Source of the DNA: Hydrogenophaga sp. | GTDB taxonomy: Bacteria; Pseudomonadota; Gammaproteobacteria; Burkholderiales; Burkholderiaceae_C | DNA length: 64,000 nt | Assembly: GCF_026125785.1 (NCBI RefSeq) | Contig: NZ_JAHCKL010000001.1 | Coordinates: 190,949 to 254,948 of the forward strand | Direction: 5' to 3' | Shown: one piece after another, positions 8,754 through 19,763 of the stretch | How the letters are laid out: each line of letters opens with the position of its first letter | Numbering within the stretch: the first letter of the stretch is position 1 | The notes under the pieces: generated by a model | Database searches by the model: none | What the model was told of the DNA's origin: nothing | Seen by the model: the letters and a program-made list of their open reading frames with translations, nothing else | Position numbers and translations under genes: made by a program

Positions 8754-10796
8754 CTGTACGCAGCACGGCTGCTGATCCCCGCACTGGCAGGCCCGGCCTG
8801 CCTGGTTCTGGCCGCGCTTCACCCCTTGTGGCCCGGTGCGCTGGCGGCGGCCCTGTGCGCGCTGGTGGCCCTGAGCGCATGGCGTGCGCAGCGCATGGGC
8901 GGGTGGCTGATGGCCTTGCTGCCGGTGGCCAGCCTGGCGCCCAGCACCGGATGGTGGCTGGTGAATGAGTTCGATCTGCTGGTGCTCGCGGTGCTGGCGG
9001 GCGGTTATGCGCGCTGGTACGCCGAGCAGAGCGCCTGGCGGGTGCCGCCTCCCTGGCCCGCAGGCGAGGCGCCCGCGCAGACCGGCCGTGGCGACCTCTG
9101 GCTGCGCGTGGCGCTGGCAGGCGGTGCGCTGATCGGCCTGGTGGTGGGTTGGCGCGATGCGGGCGTTGGCCCAGGCAGCCTGGCGTCCGCCTGGCGGCAG
9201 GGCGATCTGGTGCCTCAGGCGCTGTACGCCGACTACGGCAGTGCCCTCAACCCGCTGCGCGTTTCCCTCAGCCTGCTGTGGGCCTTGCTGCTGGTGCCGC
9301 TGTGGCTGCGCGGTCCGGCGCGCTGGCAGCGGCAGCAGGCCCATCAGCTCGTGATCGGGATGGCCGCCGGATTGGCACTGGTGTGTCTGCTGGTGTCCTG
9401 GGAAAGGTTCCGCTACGTGGGCCTGTTCAATTTCTCCGACGCCTACCGCACGGTGGCAGCCTTCTGGGAAATGCACGTAGGCGGCGGCGCCATCGACGCC
9501 TACCTGGCCCTCACCGTGCCACTGGCTTTCTGGGCCGTATGGCTGGCGCCAACGGGTTGGCGGTGGTGGGGCGCGGCCGCGTTGGCGGTGTGGAGTTCGT
9601 ACACGGTCCTGACCACGTACTCGCGTGGCCTGTACCTCGCCGTGGCCATCGCGCTGCTGGCCATGGCGGCGCTGGCCTGGCATTTCCGCATCCGGCCTGC
9701 CCTGGGCGTGCGCCGGCGTGCCTGGGCCCTGGGCGTGTTGGTGCTTGCGCTGGCGGCGGAATCGGTCTGGGTCCTGGGAGGGCAGTCCTTCATGTCCAAC
9801 CGGCTGGCCAAGTCGGAATCCGACCTGACCGCGCGGGTAGACCATTGGCGCGCCGGGCTGTCCTTGCTGCGTTCCCCGAGCGACATCCTGCTCGGCCTGG
9901 GCGCGGGCCGCCTGCCGGCGCACTACAGCGCGCGCGTGCCCGGTGGCGAGTTCCCCGGCACCGTGCGCTGGACCCGTGAACCCGACGGCGGTGGCCAGGT
10001 GACGCTGTACGCCCCTCGCACGCGCCAGGACCTGGCGTATGAGTTCGGTCTCACGCAGCGCGTCGACCTCGAGCGGCAGGGCAGCTACCGCCTGCGGCTT
10101 CGCCTGGAGACCGATGCGCCCATGGTGCTGCTGGCCAGCGTCTGCGAGCGGCACCTGCTCTACGAATTCCGATGCCAATGGAAACACGTGCGCCTGGCTG
10201 AGCCGGTGCACGACCCCGACATGTGGCAGGAGATCGAACTCTCGGGCCAGCGCTTCACCCCGGCGGGTGCCGCGGTGTCGTGGCGTGAAGGCATGTTCGG
10301 CCTCTCGGCCCTGAGCGCAGGGGGTGCTGCGCGGCTGCGCGCGGTGGAGCTGATCGACCCGCAGGGGCGGCAGGTGCTGCGCAACAGCGAGTTCGCCGAC
10401 GGCCTGCGCCATTGGTTCCCGGTTGCGCAGGGGGCGTTCAAGCCCTGGCACATGGACAACCTGTACCTGGAGGTGCTGGTCGAGCGGGGTGTGCTCGGCG
10501 TGCTGTTGTTCGGAACGCTGGCGGGCCTGGCGGTGCAAGGGGCCTTGCGTGGACTGCGGCGGCGCGAGCCGCTGGCCTTGGCGCTGGCGGGCTCGCTGGT
10601 CGCCATGGGCGCGCTCGGCATGCTGATCAGTGTGACGGAAATGCCGCGCATCGCGCTGCTGCTGTGGCTTGTCCTGTTGACAACGTCACGCTTGGGTCGC
10701 CTGTCGCCGTGCCCACCGCCCGTAACGGGGTGTAATCAAGGGATGCCGGCGGTATCCTCGACAGAGGAGCCTGGGCGAGAGCGATCGGAGACCTGA
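8754..10796 (+). CDS. O-antigen ligase/polymerase (Wzy/WaaL)-like membrane protein with large periplasmic insertion
   Basis: A polytopic protein ending at TGA 10794-10796. The first half has about ten hydrophobic segments. A conserved region with SFMSNRLAKSESDLTARVDHW and LGLGAGRLPAHY corresponds to the large periplasmic loop of Wzy_C-type ligases. HMDNLYLEVLVERGVLGV matches the HNxYL...ERG pattern of the family. Between them lies an insertion of about 130 residues rich in beta structure, resembling a carbohydrate-binding jelly roll. Polymerisation or ligation of the repeat unit is the likely role. The start is uncertain: no ATG, GTG or TTG lies between ATG 8607 (138 bp inside ugd) and TTG 8826. 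CTG 8754, TTG 8826 and ATG 8895 remain candidates. Confidence 0.75.
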   Translation: MYAARLLIPALAGPACLVLAALHPLWPGALAAALCALVALSAWRAQRMGGWLMALLPVASLAPSTGWWLVNEFDLLVLAVLAGGYARWYAEQSAWRVPPPWPAGEAPAQTGRGDLWLRVALAGGALIGLVVGWRDAGVGPGSLASAWRQGDLVPQALYADYGSALNPLRVSLSLLWALLLVPLWLRGPARWQRQQAHQLVIGMAAGLALVCLLVSWERFRYVGLFNFSDAYRTVAAFWEMHVGGGAIDAYLALTVPLAFWAVWLAPTGWRWWGAAALAVWSSYTVLTTYSRGLYLAVAIALLAMAALAWHFRIRPALGVRRRAWALGVLVLALAAESVWVLGGQSFMSNRLAKSESDLTARVDHWRAGLSLLRSPSDILLGLGAGRLPAHYSARVPGGEFPGTVRWTREPDGGGQVTLYAPRTRQDLAYEFGLTQRVDLERQGSYRLRLRLETDAPMVLLASVCERHLLYEFRCQWKHVRLAEPVHDPDMWQEIELSGQRFTPAGAAVSWREGMFGLSALSAGGAARLRAVELIDPQGRQVLRNSEFADGLRHWFPVAQGAFKPWHMDNLYLEVLVERGVLGVLLFGTLAGLAVQGALRGLRRREPLALALAGSLVAMGALGMLISVTEMPRIALLLWLVLLTTSRLGRLSPCPPPVTGCNQGMPAVSSTEEPGRERSET

Positions 10797-10813
10797 TCGC
10801 AGGGAAGAGAAGT

Positions 10814-12208
10814 TTGATCAAGCTATTCAATCACTATTTCGACCGACGCACGCTGGCGCAGATGGTCCTGGACCTGCTGCTCATCACCGCGGCCTTCATG
10901 GTCACCATGGTGGTGCTGACGCCGACGGCGGAACTCAGCTCGGCCAAGGTCGGCCAGGGCATGGTGCGCGCACTGCTCATGAGCGCGGGCTTCCTGGCCA
11001 TCAACTCGGCGCTGGGCCTGTACGAGCGCGGCAACGTCTTCAACAACACGCAGCTTGTCGCGCGGGTGGTGGTGTCGTTCCTGATGATGGGCCTCATCGT
11101 CGTGGGCGTGCTGCTGGTGCTGCCCATGGAGGCGTTCTACGGCCACACCTGGGCGGTGGTGATCGTGATGATGGCCACCGGCCTGCTGCTGCTGGTGCAG
11201 GTGCTCACGGGCGAGTTTCTGCCCAAGTCGCTCACGCGCCGCCGGGTGCTCGTCTACGGCACGGGCACCAAGGCCAAGGCGGTAGGGGAGTCCCTGCGCA
11301 GCCGCTCCTCCAGCGCCGAGCTCTGCGGCTACTTCGCCAGCCCCAACGAGCGGGAGCACCTGGTGACCAACTGGGGCGTGCTCACCCCTGGCGAGACGTT
11401 GACACAGGTGGTTGCCGACAAACGCGTCGATGAAATCGTCATCGCGCTCTCCGAGCGCCGTGGTGGCAGCATGCCCATGCGCGAACTGCTGGACTGCAAG
11501 CTCAGCGGCGTGCGCGTGACCGACATCGCCACCTATTTCGAGCAGAACCTCGGCCAGATCCGGCTGGATGCGGTATCGGCAGGCTGGCTCATCTTCGGCG
11601 AAGGTTTCGACCAGGGTTTCATCCGAACCTCGGTCAAGCGCCTGTTCGACATCGCCGGGGCCTCGGTGCTGATCCTGCTCACGCTGCCGGTCATGCTGAT
11701 TGCCGCCATCTTCGTCAAGCTCGAAAGCGCCGGGCCGATCCTGTACAAGCAGGAGCGCGTGGGCCTGGGCAACAAGCCCTTCAACGTGGTGAAGTTTCGC
11801 AGCATGCGCACCGATGCCGAGAAAGACGGCGTGCCTCGTTGGGCGACAGCCGGCGACAGCCGCGTGACCCGTGTGGGCAAGGTGATCCGCAAGCTGCGCA
11901 TCGACGAACTGCCCCAGCTCTTCAGCGTGCTCAACGGCGACATGAGCCTGGTCGGGCCGCGCCCCGAGCGCGCTTTCTTCGTCGAGAAACTCACGCAGGA
12001 AATTCCCTTCTACGCCGTGCGCCACAGCGTCAAGCCGGGCGTGACCGGCTGGGCGCAGGTGCGCTACCAGTACGGATCTACGGTGGAGGACACCGCGCAG
12101 AAGCTGCAGTACGACCTCTACTACGTCAAGAACCACTCGCTGTTCCTCGACCTCGTGGTGATCTTCGAGACCATCGGTGTGGTTCTCACCGGCAAGGGCG
12201 CCCAGTAG
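10814..12208 (+). CDS. Undecaprenyl-phosphate sugar phosphotransferase (EpsB/WcaJ-type initiating transferase)
   Basis: A 464-residue polyprenyl glycosylphosphotransferase that transfers sugar-1-phosphate from a UDP-sugar to undecaprenyl phosphate, the first step of repeat-unit assembly. The N-terminus has about four membrane helices (residues 14-130), followed by a Rossmann-like CoA-binding-type domain (VLVYGTGTKAKAVGESL). The C-terminal bacterial sugar transferase domain begins KRLFDIAGASVLI and contains GPILYKQERVG, FRSMRTDAEKDG, RKLRIDELPQL, LVGPRPERAFFV and PGVTGWAQVRY, all hallmarks of the family. It starts at TTG 10814 after a GGGAAGAGAAG ribosome-binding region. It resembles the EpsB-type proteins found in PEP-CTERM-associated EPS loci. 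Confidence 0.9.
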   Translation: MIKLFNHYFDRRTLAQMVLDLLLITAAFMVTMVVLTPTAELSSAKVGQGMVRALLMSAGFLAINSALGLYERGNVFNNTQLVARVVVSFLMMGLIVVGVLLVLPMEAFYGHTWAVVIVMMATGLLLLVQVLTGEFLPKSLTRRRVLVYGTGTKAKAVGESLRSRSSSAELCGYFASPNEREHLVTNWGVLTPGETLTQVVADKRVDEIVIALSERRGGSMPMRELLDCKLSGVRVTDIATYFEQNLGQIRLDAVSAGWLIFGEGFDQGFIRTSVKRLFDIAGASVLILLTLPVMLIAAIFVKLESAGPILYKQERVGLGNKPFNVVKFRSMRTDAEKDGVPRWATAGDSRVTRVGKVIRKLRIDELPQLFSVLNGDMSLVGPRPERAFFVEKLTQEIPFYAVRHSVKPGVTGWAQVRYQYGSTVEDTAQKLQYDLYYVKNHSLFLDLVVIFETIGVVLTGKGAQ

Positions 12209-12233
12209 CTCGGGTTGTCCTGAGGCAGCCGCC

Positions 12234-12998
12234 ATGAAACGCCGCGCCTGCCTGACCTCGCTGCTCTGTGCATGGCCTGCGCTCGGACTGTTGCCCCCGG
12301 CCCGGGCGGGGCTGCCTGACACCATCGTGCGCTACAAGGCCTCCGTGCTTGCTGTGGGCACCTACCGTGCCACCGACAGCCCACGCTTTCAGTTGCGCGG
12401 CAGTGGTTTCCTGGTGGAAGACGGCAGCCTCTTGATCACCAATGCGCACGTGTTGCCCGAAGGGGGGAATGCGGTTGATCTTTCCGCCCTGGTGGCGCAG
12501 GTGCGAACCGGCACGGACGCCTGGGAGCCACGCGCGCTCACGCTGGTTGGCATCGACGCCACGCACGACCTGGCGCTGCTGCGCATGAGTGGCCCCCCTG
12601 GGCTGCCCATGCCCATGGGCGATTCCAACCGTGTGCGCGAAGGAGACAACCTGGCTTTCATGGGTTTTCCCATTGGCGGCCTGCTGGGCTACTCCACGGT
12701 CACGCACCGCGCCACGGTGTCCAGTGTGGCGGGTACCCTGCCTTCGGCCAACGGTGTCGAACGCCCGAGAGCGCGCGCCGCGCGCGCTGCCGCATTCGAC
12801 GTCTTCCAGCTCGATGCCACCGCCTATCCTGGCAACAGCGGCGGCCCGTTGTTCGACCCCGACAGCGGGCACGTGCTCGGTGTGATGAACATGGTGCTGA
12901 TCAAGGGGCCGCGCGAATCCGCGCTCAGCCACCCCTCGGGCATTTCCTACGCGATTCCCGGGCGCTTCGTGCAGGAGCTGCTGGCCCGTCACCGCTGA
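12234..12998 (+). CDS. Secreted trypsin-like serine protease
   Basis: A 254-residue S1-type protease. A Sec signal (residues 1 to about 25, ending PPARAG) precedes the mature chain. The catalytic triad is readable as His72 (TNAHV), Asp112 (THDLALL) and Ser202 (GNSGGPLF). There is no PDZ domain, unlike DegP/HtrA, so this is a minimal periplasmic or secreted enzyme. It starts at ATG 12234, 25 bp after the sugar transferase stop, and is probably cotranscribed with it. A link to EPS or surface-protein processing is possible but unproven. Substrate unknown. Confidence 0.85.
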   Translation: MKRRACLTSLLCAWPALGLLPPARAGLPDTIVRYKASVLAVGTYRATDSPRFQLRGSGFLVEDGSLLITNAHVLPEGGNAVDLSALVAQVRTGTDAWEPRALTLVGIDATHDLALLRMSGPPGLPMPMGDSNRVREGDNLAFMGFPIGGLLGYSTVTHRATVSSVAGTLPSANGVERPRARAARAAAFDVFQLDATAYPGNSGGPLFDPDSGHVLGVMNMVLIKGPRESALSHPSGISYAIPGRFVQELLARHR

Positions 12999-13007
12999 CA
13001 CGCGGCC

Positions 13008-13910
13008 TCAAGGCGGCAGCGTGTGCAGGGGAATGTCCTGCGTGCGGGCGAGTTGCTCCAACTGCTGGCGAGAGCGCCCTTGGAAGAAGCGGGCCATGCT
13101 TGCATGGGTCGCTGGTTCGAACAGGCCTTGGAAGCCCTCTACCACGCAGCCCGCGGCCTTGCACAGCGCGGCCGCGAAATGCGGCTCCAACGCAGCCACC
13201 GCCACCCGGCCGTCGCGGCACGGGTAGACGCGGTAGCCCGCATGCGCACCGCCCACCGCACCGTCAGGTTGCGTGAGCCCCCAGGCGCGGGGCAGGGCCA
13301 GCCAGGCGGCAGCGTCCGACAGCGCCACCTCCCTGTGAATGCCGCGTCCACCGGTTTTCTGGGCCAACACCGCTTGCAGCACCGCTTCGCTCGCCATCAG
13401 CGCGCCCGCCATGTCTGCAAACAGCGTGGCCGGCAGGTCCAGGCCGGTGACCAACCCCGCATCGGCGAGGTAGGTCAGGTCATGGCCAGGCTCCTCGGCA
13501 CGCGGGCCCGGTGCGCCCACGATGCCGATCAGCGACAGCGTCGGATAGCGCGCACGCAGTGCCTTCCAGCCCAGGCCCAGCTTGAGCAGGGCCGATGGCC
13601 GGAACGAGGTCAGGAGCACATCGGTGCGCGCCAGCTCTCGGTGCAAGGCGGCCTGTCCACGCGCCGACTTCAAGTCCCAGCTCACGACGCGGATGCCCTG
13701 ATGCAGCGTGGCGTACGCCGTCGCGTTGTACTGCCCCATCGGATCACCGGGCGGCGGCTCCGCCTTCAGGCAAGTCGCCCCCAGTGCACGCAGCCGCCAC
13801 AGCGCCGCCGGCCCCGGCAGGTTCAGCGCCAGGCTGAGCACACGAACCCCACGCAGGGGCCGGGGGGCGCGGGCAAAGGGCAATGGCGCAGAGCCGTTGG
13901 ACGCAGTCAT
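13008..13910 (-). CDS. Short CaiB/BaiF family CoA-transferase or racemase
   Basis: A 300-residue family III CoA-transferase-like protein. It begins with the family start LRGVRVLSLALNLPGPAALW and has LKAEPPPGDPM, VSWDLKSARGQAAL, GHDLTYLADAGL and the putative catalytic Asp in LFADMAGALMASEA, as in alpha-methylacyl-CoA racemase. Family members are usually 360-410 residues; this one ends early, after the region LFEPATHASMARFFQGRS, with a C-terminus close to that of short AMACR-like paralogues. It may be a complete short form or a decayed copy. The ATG at 13908-13910 is chosen because the upstream in-frame extension is low-complexity repeat DNA. Confidence 0.8.
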   Translation of the reverse strand: MTASNGSAPLPFARAPRPLRGVRVLSLALNLPGPAALWRLRALGATCLKAEPPPGDPMGQYNATAYATLHQGIRVVSWDLKSARGQAALHRELARTDVLLTSFRPSALLKLGLGWKALRARYPTLSLIGIVGAPGPRAEEPGHDLTYLADAGLVTGLDLPATLFADMAGALMASEAVLQAVLAQKTGGRGIHREVALSDAAAWLALPRAWGLTQPDGAVGGAHAGYRVYPCRDGRVAVAALEPHFAAALCKAAGCVVEGFQGLFEPATHASMARFFQGRSRQQLEQLARTQDIPLHTLPP

Positions 13911-14202
13911 GGAGCGACACCAGCAGTAGAGGTGCCCGCAATGTACCCGCGCCGCCAAGAAACGCACGCAAACCGGCGACAGAAAGGCGCTCTCCGGGAG
14001 ACCACAGCACACCACAACCCAGAGATGCCGAGGGTCCGGTTCCACAGCTAGCCCAAGCCACCCCAGCGAGCGAAGCGAGGCGTCCCAACCCAGAGATGCC
14101 GAGGGTCCGGCTTGGCCGGCCCAAGGCATCGTCCCCCCTCCCAGCGCCGAAGGCGCGCCAGAGAGGGGGGAAGCCGCGCAGCGGCGCAGGGGGGTGTCTC
14201 CT
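13911..14202. other. Intergenic spacer with degenerate repeat DNA
   Basis: A 292-bp gap with no credible gene. It is built from repeat-like motifs: two copies of a 24-bp sequence, GCGAGCGAAGCGAGG, and GAAGCCGCGCAGCGGCGCAGGGG, all GC-rich and partly self-complementary. It lies downstream of pobA and upstream of the CaiB-like gene, both on the minus strand. Confidence 0.6.
14016..14110. repeat. 24-bp perfect direct repeat (two copies)
   Basis: Copies at 14016-14039 and 14087-14110 share AACCC followed by AGAGATGCCGAGGGTCCGG without mismatch, 71 bp apart. A diverged third copy lies at 29018-29054, so this is a dispersed intergenic element, probably several copies per genome. Confidence 0.8.
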
Positions 14203-16352
<2,150 letters not shown>

Positions 16353-16361
16353 GTGGGCGCC

Positions 16362-17072
16362 TCAGACGCCGAGGTACTGCTCCAGCAGCGCCGGCGTCTG
16401 CAGCAGTTCTTCGGAACTGCCCTCGAAGACCACCTCGCCCTTGACTAGGATCACGTTGCGATCGGTGATCTGGGTGACGTGCTTCCAGTTCTTGTCCACG
16501 ATGACGCTGCTGATGCCGCTTTCCCGGATCAGGCCGCAGATGCGCCAGATCTCGCGCGCGATCAGCGGTGCCAGACCCTCGGTGGCCTCGTCCAGGATCA
16601 GCAGGTCCGGGTTGGTCATGAGCGCGCGGCCGATGGTGAGCATCTGCTGTTCGCCGCCACTGAGCTGCTGGCCGCCGTGGCCCAGGCGTTCGGCCAGGCG
16701 GGGAAAGGTCTCCAGCACGCGTTCGTAGGTCCAGTCGCGTTGGCCTTGCGTGCCGGCACGTGCCGACATGAGCAGATTTTCCTTCACGCTCAGATTGCCG
16801 AAGATGCCGCGGCCCTCGGGCACGTAGGCCACGCCCTGGCGGGCGATCTCGAAGGTCGGGGCGCCAGTCATGTCGCGGCCCTTGACGTGTACCTGGCCAC
16901 CGCTGGGCTTGACGATGCCCATGAGCGACTTCAGCAGGGTCGTCTTGCCCATGCCGTTGCGGCCCATGAGCCCGATGGTCTGCCCCTTGTCCACGGTGAA
17001 GTCCACGCCGCGCAGGATATGGCTGACGCCGTAGTGGGTGTGCAGGCCGCGCGCTTCGATCAGGGCGGTCAT
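16362..17072 (-). CDS. livF: Branched-chain amino-acid-type ABC transporter ATPase
   Basis: A 236-residue ATP-binding subunit. Walker A is GRNGMGKTT, the signature is LSGGEQQMLTIGRAL, Walker B is LLILDEATEGLAP, and the LivF-specific VAYVPEGRGIFGNLSVKENL segment is present. It is the last gene of a liv operon in which successive genes overlap by four bases (ATGA). HAAT-family transporters of this type in Comamonadaceae often carry aromatic or small organic acids; the adjacent pobA makes an aromatic-acid substrate plausible, but this is inference. Confidence 0.93.
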   Translation of the reverse strand: MTALIEARGLHTHYGVSHILRGVDFTVDKGQTIGLMGRNGMGKTTLLKSLMGIVKPSGGQVHVKGRDMTGAPTFEIARQGVAYVPEGRGIFGNLSVKENLLMSARAGTQGQRDWTYERVLETFPRLAERLGHGGQQLSGGEQQMLTIGRALMTNPDLLILDEATEGLAPLIAREIWRICGLIRESGISSVIVDKNWKHVTQITDRNVILVKGEVVFEGSSEELLQTPALLEQYLGV

Positions 17073-17833
17073 GCGTGTTCCTCTCCGAGGTAGGCGGCTT
17101 GAACACCCGAGTCGGCCCGCACCTCCGCAGGCGTGCCGCTGGCGATCACCTGGCCGTTGACCATCACGGTCAACTGGTCGGCCAGGGTGAACACGGCGTC
17201 CATGTCGTGCTCGACCAGCATCATGGCGTGGTCTTTCTTGAGCCGCTGCAGCAGCGCGACCATGCTTTCGGCTTCGGCCTGGCCCATGCCCGCGAGGGGT
17301 TCGTCCAGCAGCAGCACGGTGGGTTCGGTGGCCAGCGTCATGGCGATCTCGAGTTGACGCTGCTCGCCATGGCTGATGGTGCCGGCCACGGTGCGCGCGC
17401 GTGCGGCCAGGCCCGCGAGCTCGATGGCCCGTTCGCAACGCTGGTTGACCGTGGCCAGGGCATTGGCGGACGTGAGCCAGTGCAAGGGGTTCCAGGGCGC
17501 ATGGCGTTCGCGTGACTGCGCGGCCAGGCGCACGTTGTCCCAGACGGTGAAGGGCGGGAAGATGTTGGTCTTCTGATAGCTGCGCCCCAGGCCCAGGCGG
17601 GAGATGCTCTCTGGGCTGTGGCCGGCGATCTCCGTGCCATTGAGCGTGATCTGGCCGGAGGTGGGCGGCAGATCGCCGGAGAGCAGGTTGGTCAGGGTGG
17701 ATTTGCCCGCGCCATTCGGGCCAATGACCGCGTGGATGCGGTCTCGGAACAGGTCGACCGAGACACCGTTGACCGCGGCCAGGCCACCGAAGCGCTTGGT
17801 GAGCTGGCGCGCGCAGAGCAGCAGATCGCTCAT
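17069..17833 (-). CDS. livG: Branched-chain amino-acid-type ABC transporter ATPase
   Basis: A 254-residue ATP-binding subunit paired with the downstream LivF. Walker A is GPNGAGKST, the Q-loop segment is GRSYQKTNIFPPFTVWDNV, the signature is a variant ISHGEQRQLEIAMTL, Walker B is VLLLDEPLAGM, and the H-loop is MLVEHDMDAVF. The variant signature (SHGEQ) is common in LivG proteins. Start ATG 17831-17833 overlaps the stop of livM, and its own stop overlaps the start of livF, indicating translational coupling. Confidence 0.93.
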   Translation of the reverse strand: MSDLLLCARQLTKRFGGLAAVNGVSVDLFRDRIHAVIGPNGAGKSTLTNLLSGDLPPTSGQITLNGTEIAGHSPESISRLGLGRSYQKTNIFPPFTVWDNVRLAAQSRERHAPWNPLHWLTSANALATVNQRCERAIELAGLAARARTVAGTISHGEQRQLEIAMTLATEPTVLLLDEPLAGMGQAEAESMVALLQRLKKDHAMMLVEHDMDAVFTLADQLTVMVNGQVIASGTPAEVRADSGVQAAYLGEEHA

Positions 17834-18804
17834 GCGCCGTCGCCTTTCTGCCGGCCGCTGGCCAGGCCCAGCAGGCCGCGCGGCGCGAACACCACCACCA
17901 GCACGATGAAGCTGCCCATCAGCAACTGCCAGTGTTTGGTGAGGTCCTTGAAGAAGTGCATCACGTACTCGAACGCGAAAGCCCCGACGATGGCCCCGGC
18001 GAAGTTGCCCATGCCACCGAGGATGACCATCATGATGGCGTGCGCGCTCATGTGAAAACCCATGAGCTCGGGATTGACGAAGCCGGTCTGTGCCGCCCAG
18101 AGGTAGCCGGCCACGCCGGCCAGTGTGCCGGCCAGCGTGAAGGCCGCCAGCTTGTAGCCGAAGGTGCCGTAGCCCACGGCCCGCATGCGGTGTTCGTTGA
18201 CGCGGATCCCGGCCAGCACGCGGCCAAACGGCGAGAACAGCAGGCGGCGCAGCAACAGGTAGACGATGACCAACACGGCCAGCGTGAAATAGTAGAAAAC
18301 CGTCTTGCTCTCCAGGTCGAACAGCGTGGCGTCGGGACGGAAGTAGACGTACACGCCGTCGGATCCGCCCAGGGCCTTGTTGTCGAAGAACAGGTAGAAC
18401 ACCATCTGCGCAAAGGCCATGGTGACCATGATGAAGTAGATACCCCGCGTGCGCACCACGAAAAAGCCGATGACCAGCGCGGCCAGGCCCGCGGCGAGGG
18501 CGGCCAGCGGCAGCGACCACCACAGGCTGATGGCCTTGTCGGCCGGCGTGAGGAAGGCCAGGGCATAGCCGGCCAGGCCGAAGTAGGCGGCGTGGCCGAG
18601 GGACACCAGACCCGTCACGCCCTGCAGCAGGTCCAGGCTCATGGCAAAGATCGCCAGGATCATCATCTGCGAGAGCATCTGCAGGTAAAAGTCCGATCCC
18701 GTGAGCGGGATCAGTGGAAAGGCGGCCAGCGCCAGCGCGCCCAGCAGCAGCACGACTTGCATGCTGCGCGGCAGCTTCTCCAGTTGGGCTTTGGGGGCAC
18801 TCAT
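17830..18804 (-). CDS. livM: Branched-chain amino-acid-type ABC transporter permease
   Basis: A 324-residue permease with about nine to ten hydrophobic segments. The LivM signature GLVSLGHAAYFGLAGYALAFL follows the first helices, GIYFIMVTMAFAQMVFY lies centrally, and the cytoplasmic EAA-type loop RRLLFSPFGRVLAGIRVNEHRMRAVGY is clear. The C-terminal MMVILGGMGNFAGAIVGAFAFE is also conserved. It forms a heterodimer with LivH in the inner membrane. The ATG at 18802-18804 overlaps the livH stop. Confidence 0.93.
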   Translation of the reverse strand: MSAPKAQLEKLPRSMQVVLLLGALALAAFPLIPLTGSDFYLQMLSQMMILAIFAMSLDLLQGVTGLVSLGHAAYFGLAGYALAFLTPADKAISLWWSLPLAALAAGLAALVIGFFVVRTRGIYFIMVTMAFAQMVFYLFFDNKALGGSDGVYVYFRPDATLFDLESKTVFYYFTLAVLVIVYLLLRRLLFSPFGRVLAGIRVNEHRMRAVGYGTFGYKLAAFTLAGTLAGVAGYLWAAQTGFVNPELMGFHMSAHAIMMVILGGMGNFAGAIVGAFAFEYVMHFFKDLTKHWQLLMGSFIVLVVVFAPRGLLGLASGRQKGDGA

Positions 18805-19664
18805 TGCTTGAACAGGCCTTCGGGTTTGTAGAGCAGCACGACGGCCATCAGCATGTAGACCGCCATGCCGGCGATCTGTGGCAGCAGCACCTTGCCGAAG
18901 GTATCGACCAGGCCCACCAGCAGCGCAGCCACCAGCGCGCCCCGCACCGAGCCAATGCCGCCGATCACCACCACCACGAAACACATGATCAGCACCGAGC
19001 TGCCCATGCCGGGATAGACGCTGGAGATGGGCGCGGCGATCATGCCGGCCACGGCCGCCAGCCCCACGCCCAGGGCGAACACGATGCCGTGGATCAGCCG
19101 GATGTTGATGCCCAGGGACTCGGTCATCTCCCGGTTGAAGGCCCCGGCGCGGATCTTCATGCCCAGGCGCGTCCTGGAAATCAGCAGGTACAGGCCCAGC
19201 GCGAGCAGCAGGCACACACCCGACATCACCAGCCGGTACACCGGGTAGGACAGGTTCTCGGTGAGCGGAATGGACCAGTTCAGCATCTCCGGCACCTGCA
19301 CCGCGTGCACGTCGTCCCCCCACAGGATGGAGCGCAGTTCTTCGAAGATGTAGATCAGGCCGAAGGTGAGCAGCACCTGGTCGAGGTGGTCGCGGTGGTA
19401 GAAGTGGCGGAACAGCAGCCATTCCAGCAGCCAGCCGAAGACCACCGCGAGGACCGCACCGAGCACGATGGCCAGGGCCAGGCTGTCAAGCTGGCCGACA
19501 AGGAACCAGGCCAGGTAGGCGCCCAACATGTAGAAGCTGCCGTGAGCCAGGTTGACCACGCCCATGATCCCGAAGATCAGCGTGAGCCCGGCGGCCAGCA
19601 TGAACAGCAGCAGCCCGTACTGCAGGCTGTTGAGCAGCTGGATCAGGAGGTTGGCGAAATCCAT
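18801..19664 (-). CDS. livH: Branched-chain amino-acid-type ABC transporter permease
   Basis: A 287-residue permease with eight or so hydrophobic segments. Family signatures are LTLIFGIMGVVNLAHGSFYMLGAYLAW, TFGLIYIFEELRSILWG, the EAA-like loop RAGAFNREMTESLGINIRLIHG, and VVVVIGGIGSVRGALVAALLVGLVDTF near the end. ATG 19662-19664 (protein start MDFANLL) is preferred to a TTG at 19683-19685. It is the first permease gene after the binding-protein gene, from which it is separated by about 100 bp. Confidence 0.93.
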   Translation of the reverse strand: MDFANLLIQLLNSLQYGLLLFMLAAGLTLIFGIMGVVNLAHGSFYMLGAYLAWFLVGQLDSLALAIVLGAVLAVVFGWLLEWLLFRHFYHRDHLDQVLLTFGLIYIFEELRSILWGDDVHAVQVPEMLNWSIPLTENLSYPVYRLVMSGVCLLLALGLYLLISRTRLGMKIRAGAFNREMTESLGINIRLIHGIVFALGVGLAAVAGMIAAPISSVYPGMGSSVLIMCFVVVVIGGIGSVRGALVAALLVGLVDTFGKVLLPQIAGMAVYMLMAVVLLYKPEGLFKQ

Positions 19665-19763
19665 GGAGAGCAGCGGGGCGAGCAAAAAACAGACCAGCGC
19701 CCTGGGGCGCCGGTCGGCAGGAAGTTCGGTTCGGTTCTGCGAGGAGGCCGGGCAGCCAGAGCG

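Noticed and set aside
5965-8880. A 971-codon minus-strand reading frame
   Set aside because: It is antisense to the GT-C-like gene and ugd, and its product is Arg/His/Gly/Gln-rich low-complexity with no domain; the high GC content keeps the frame open.
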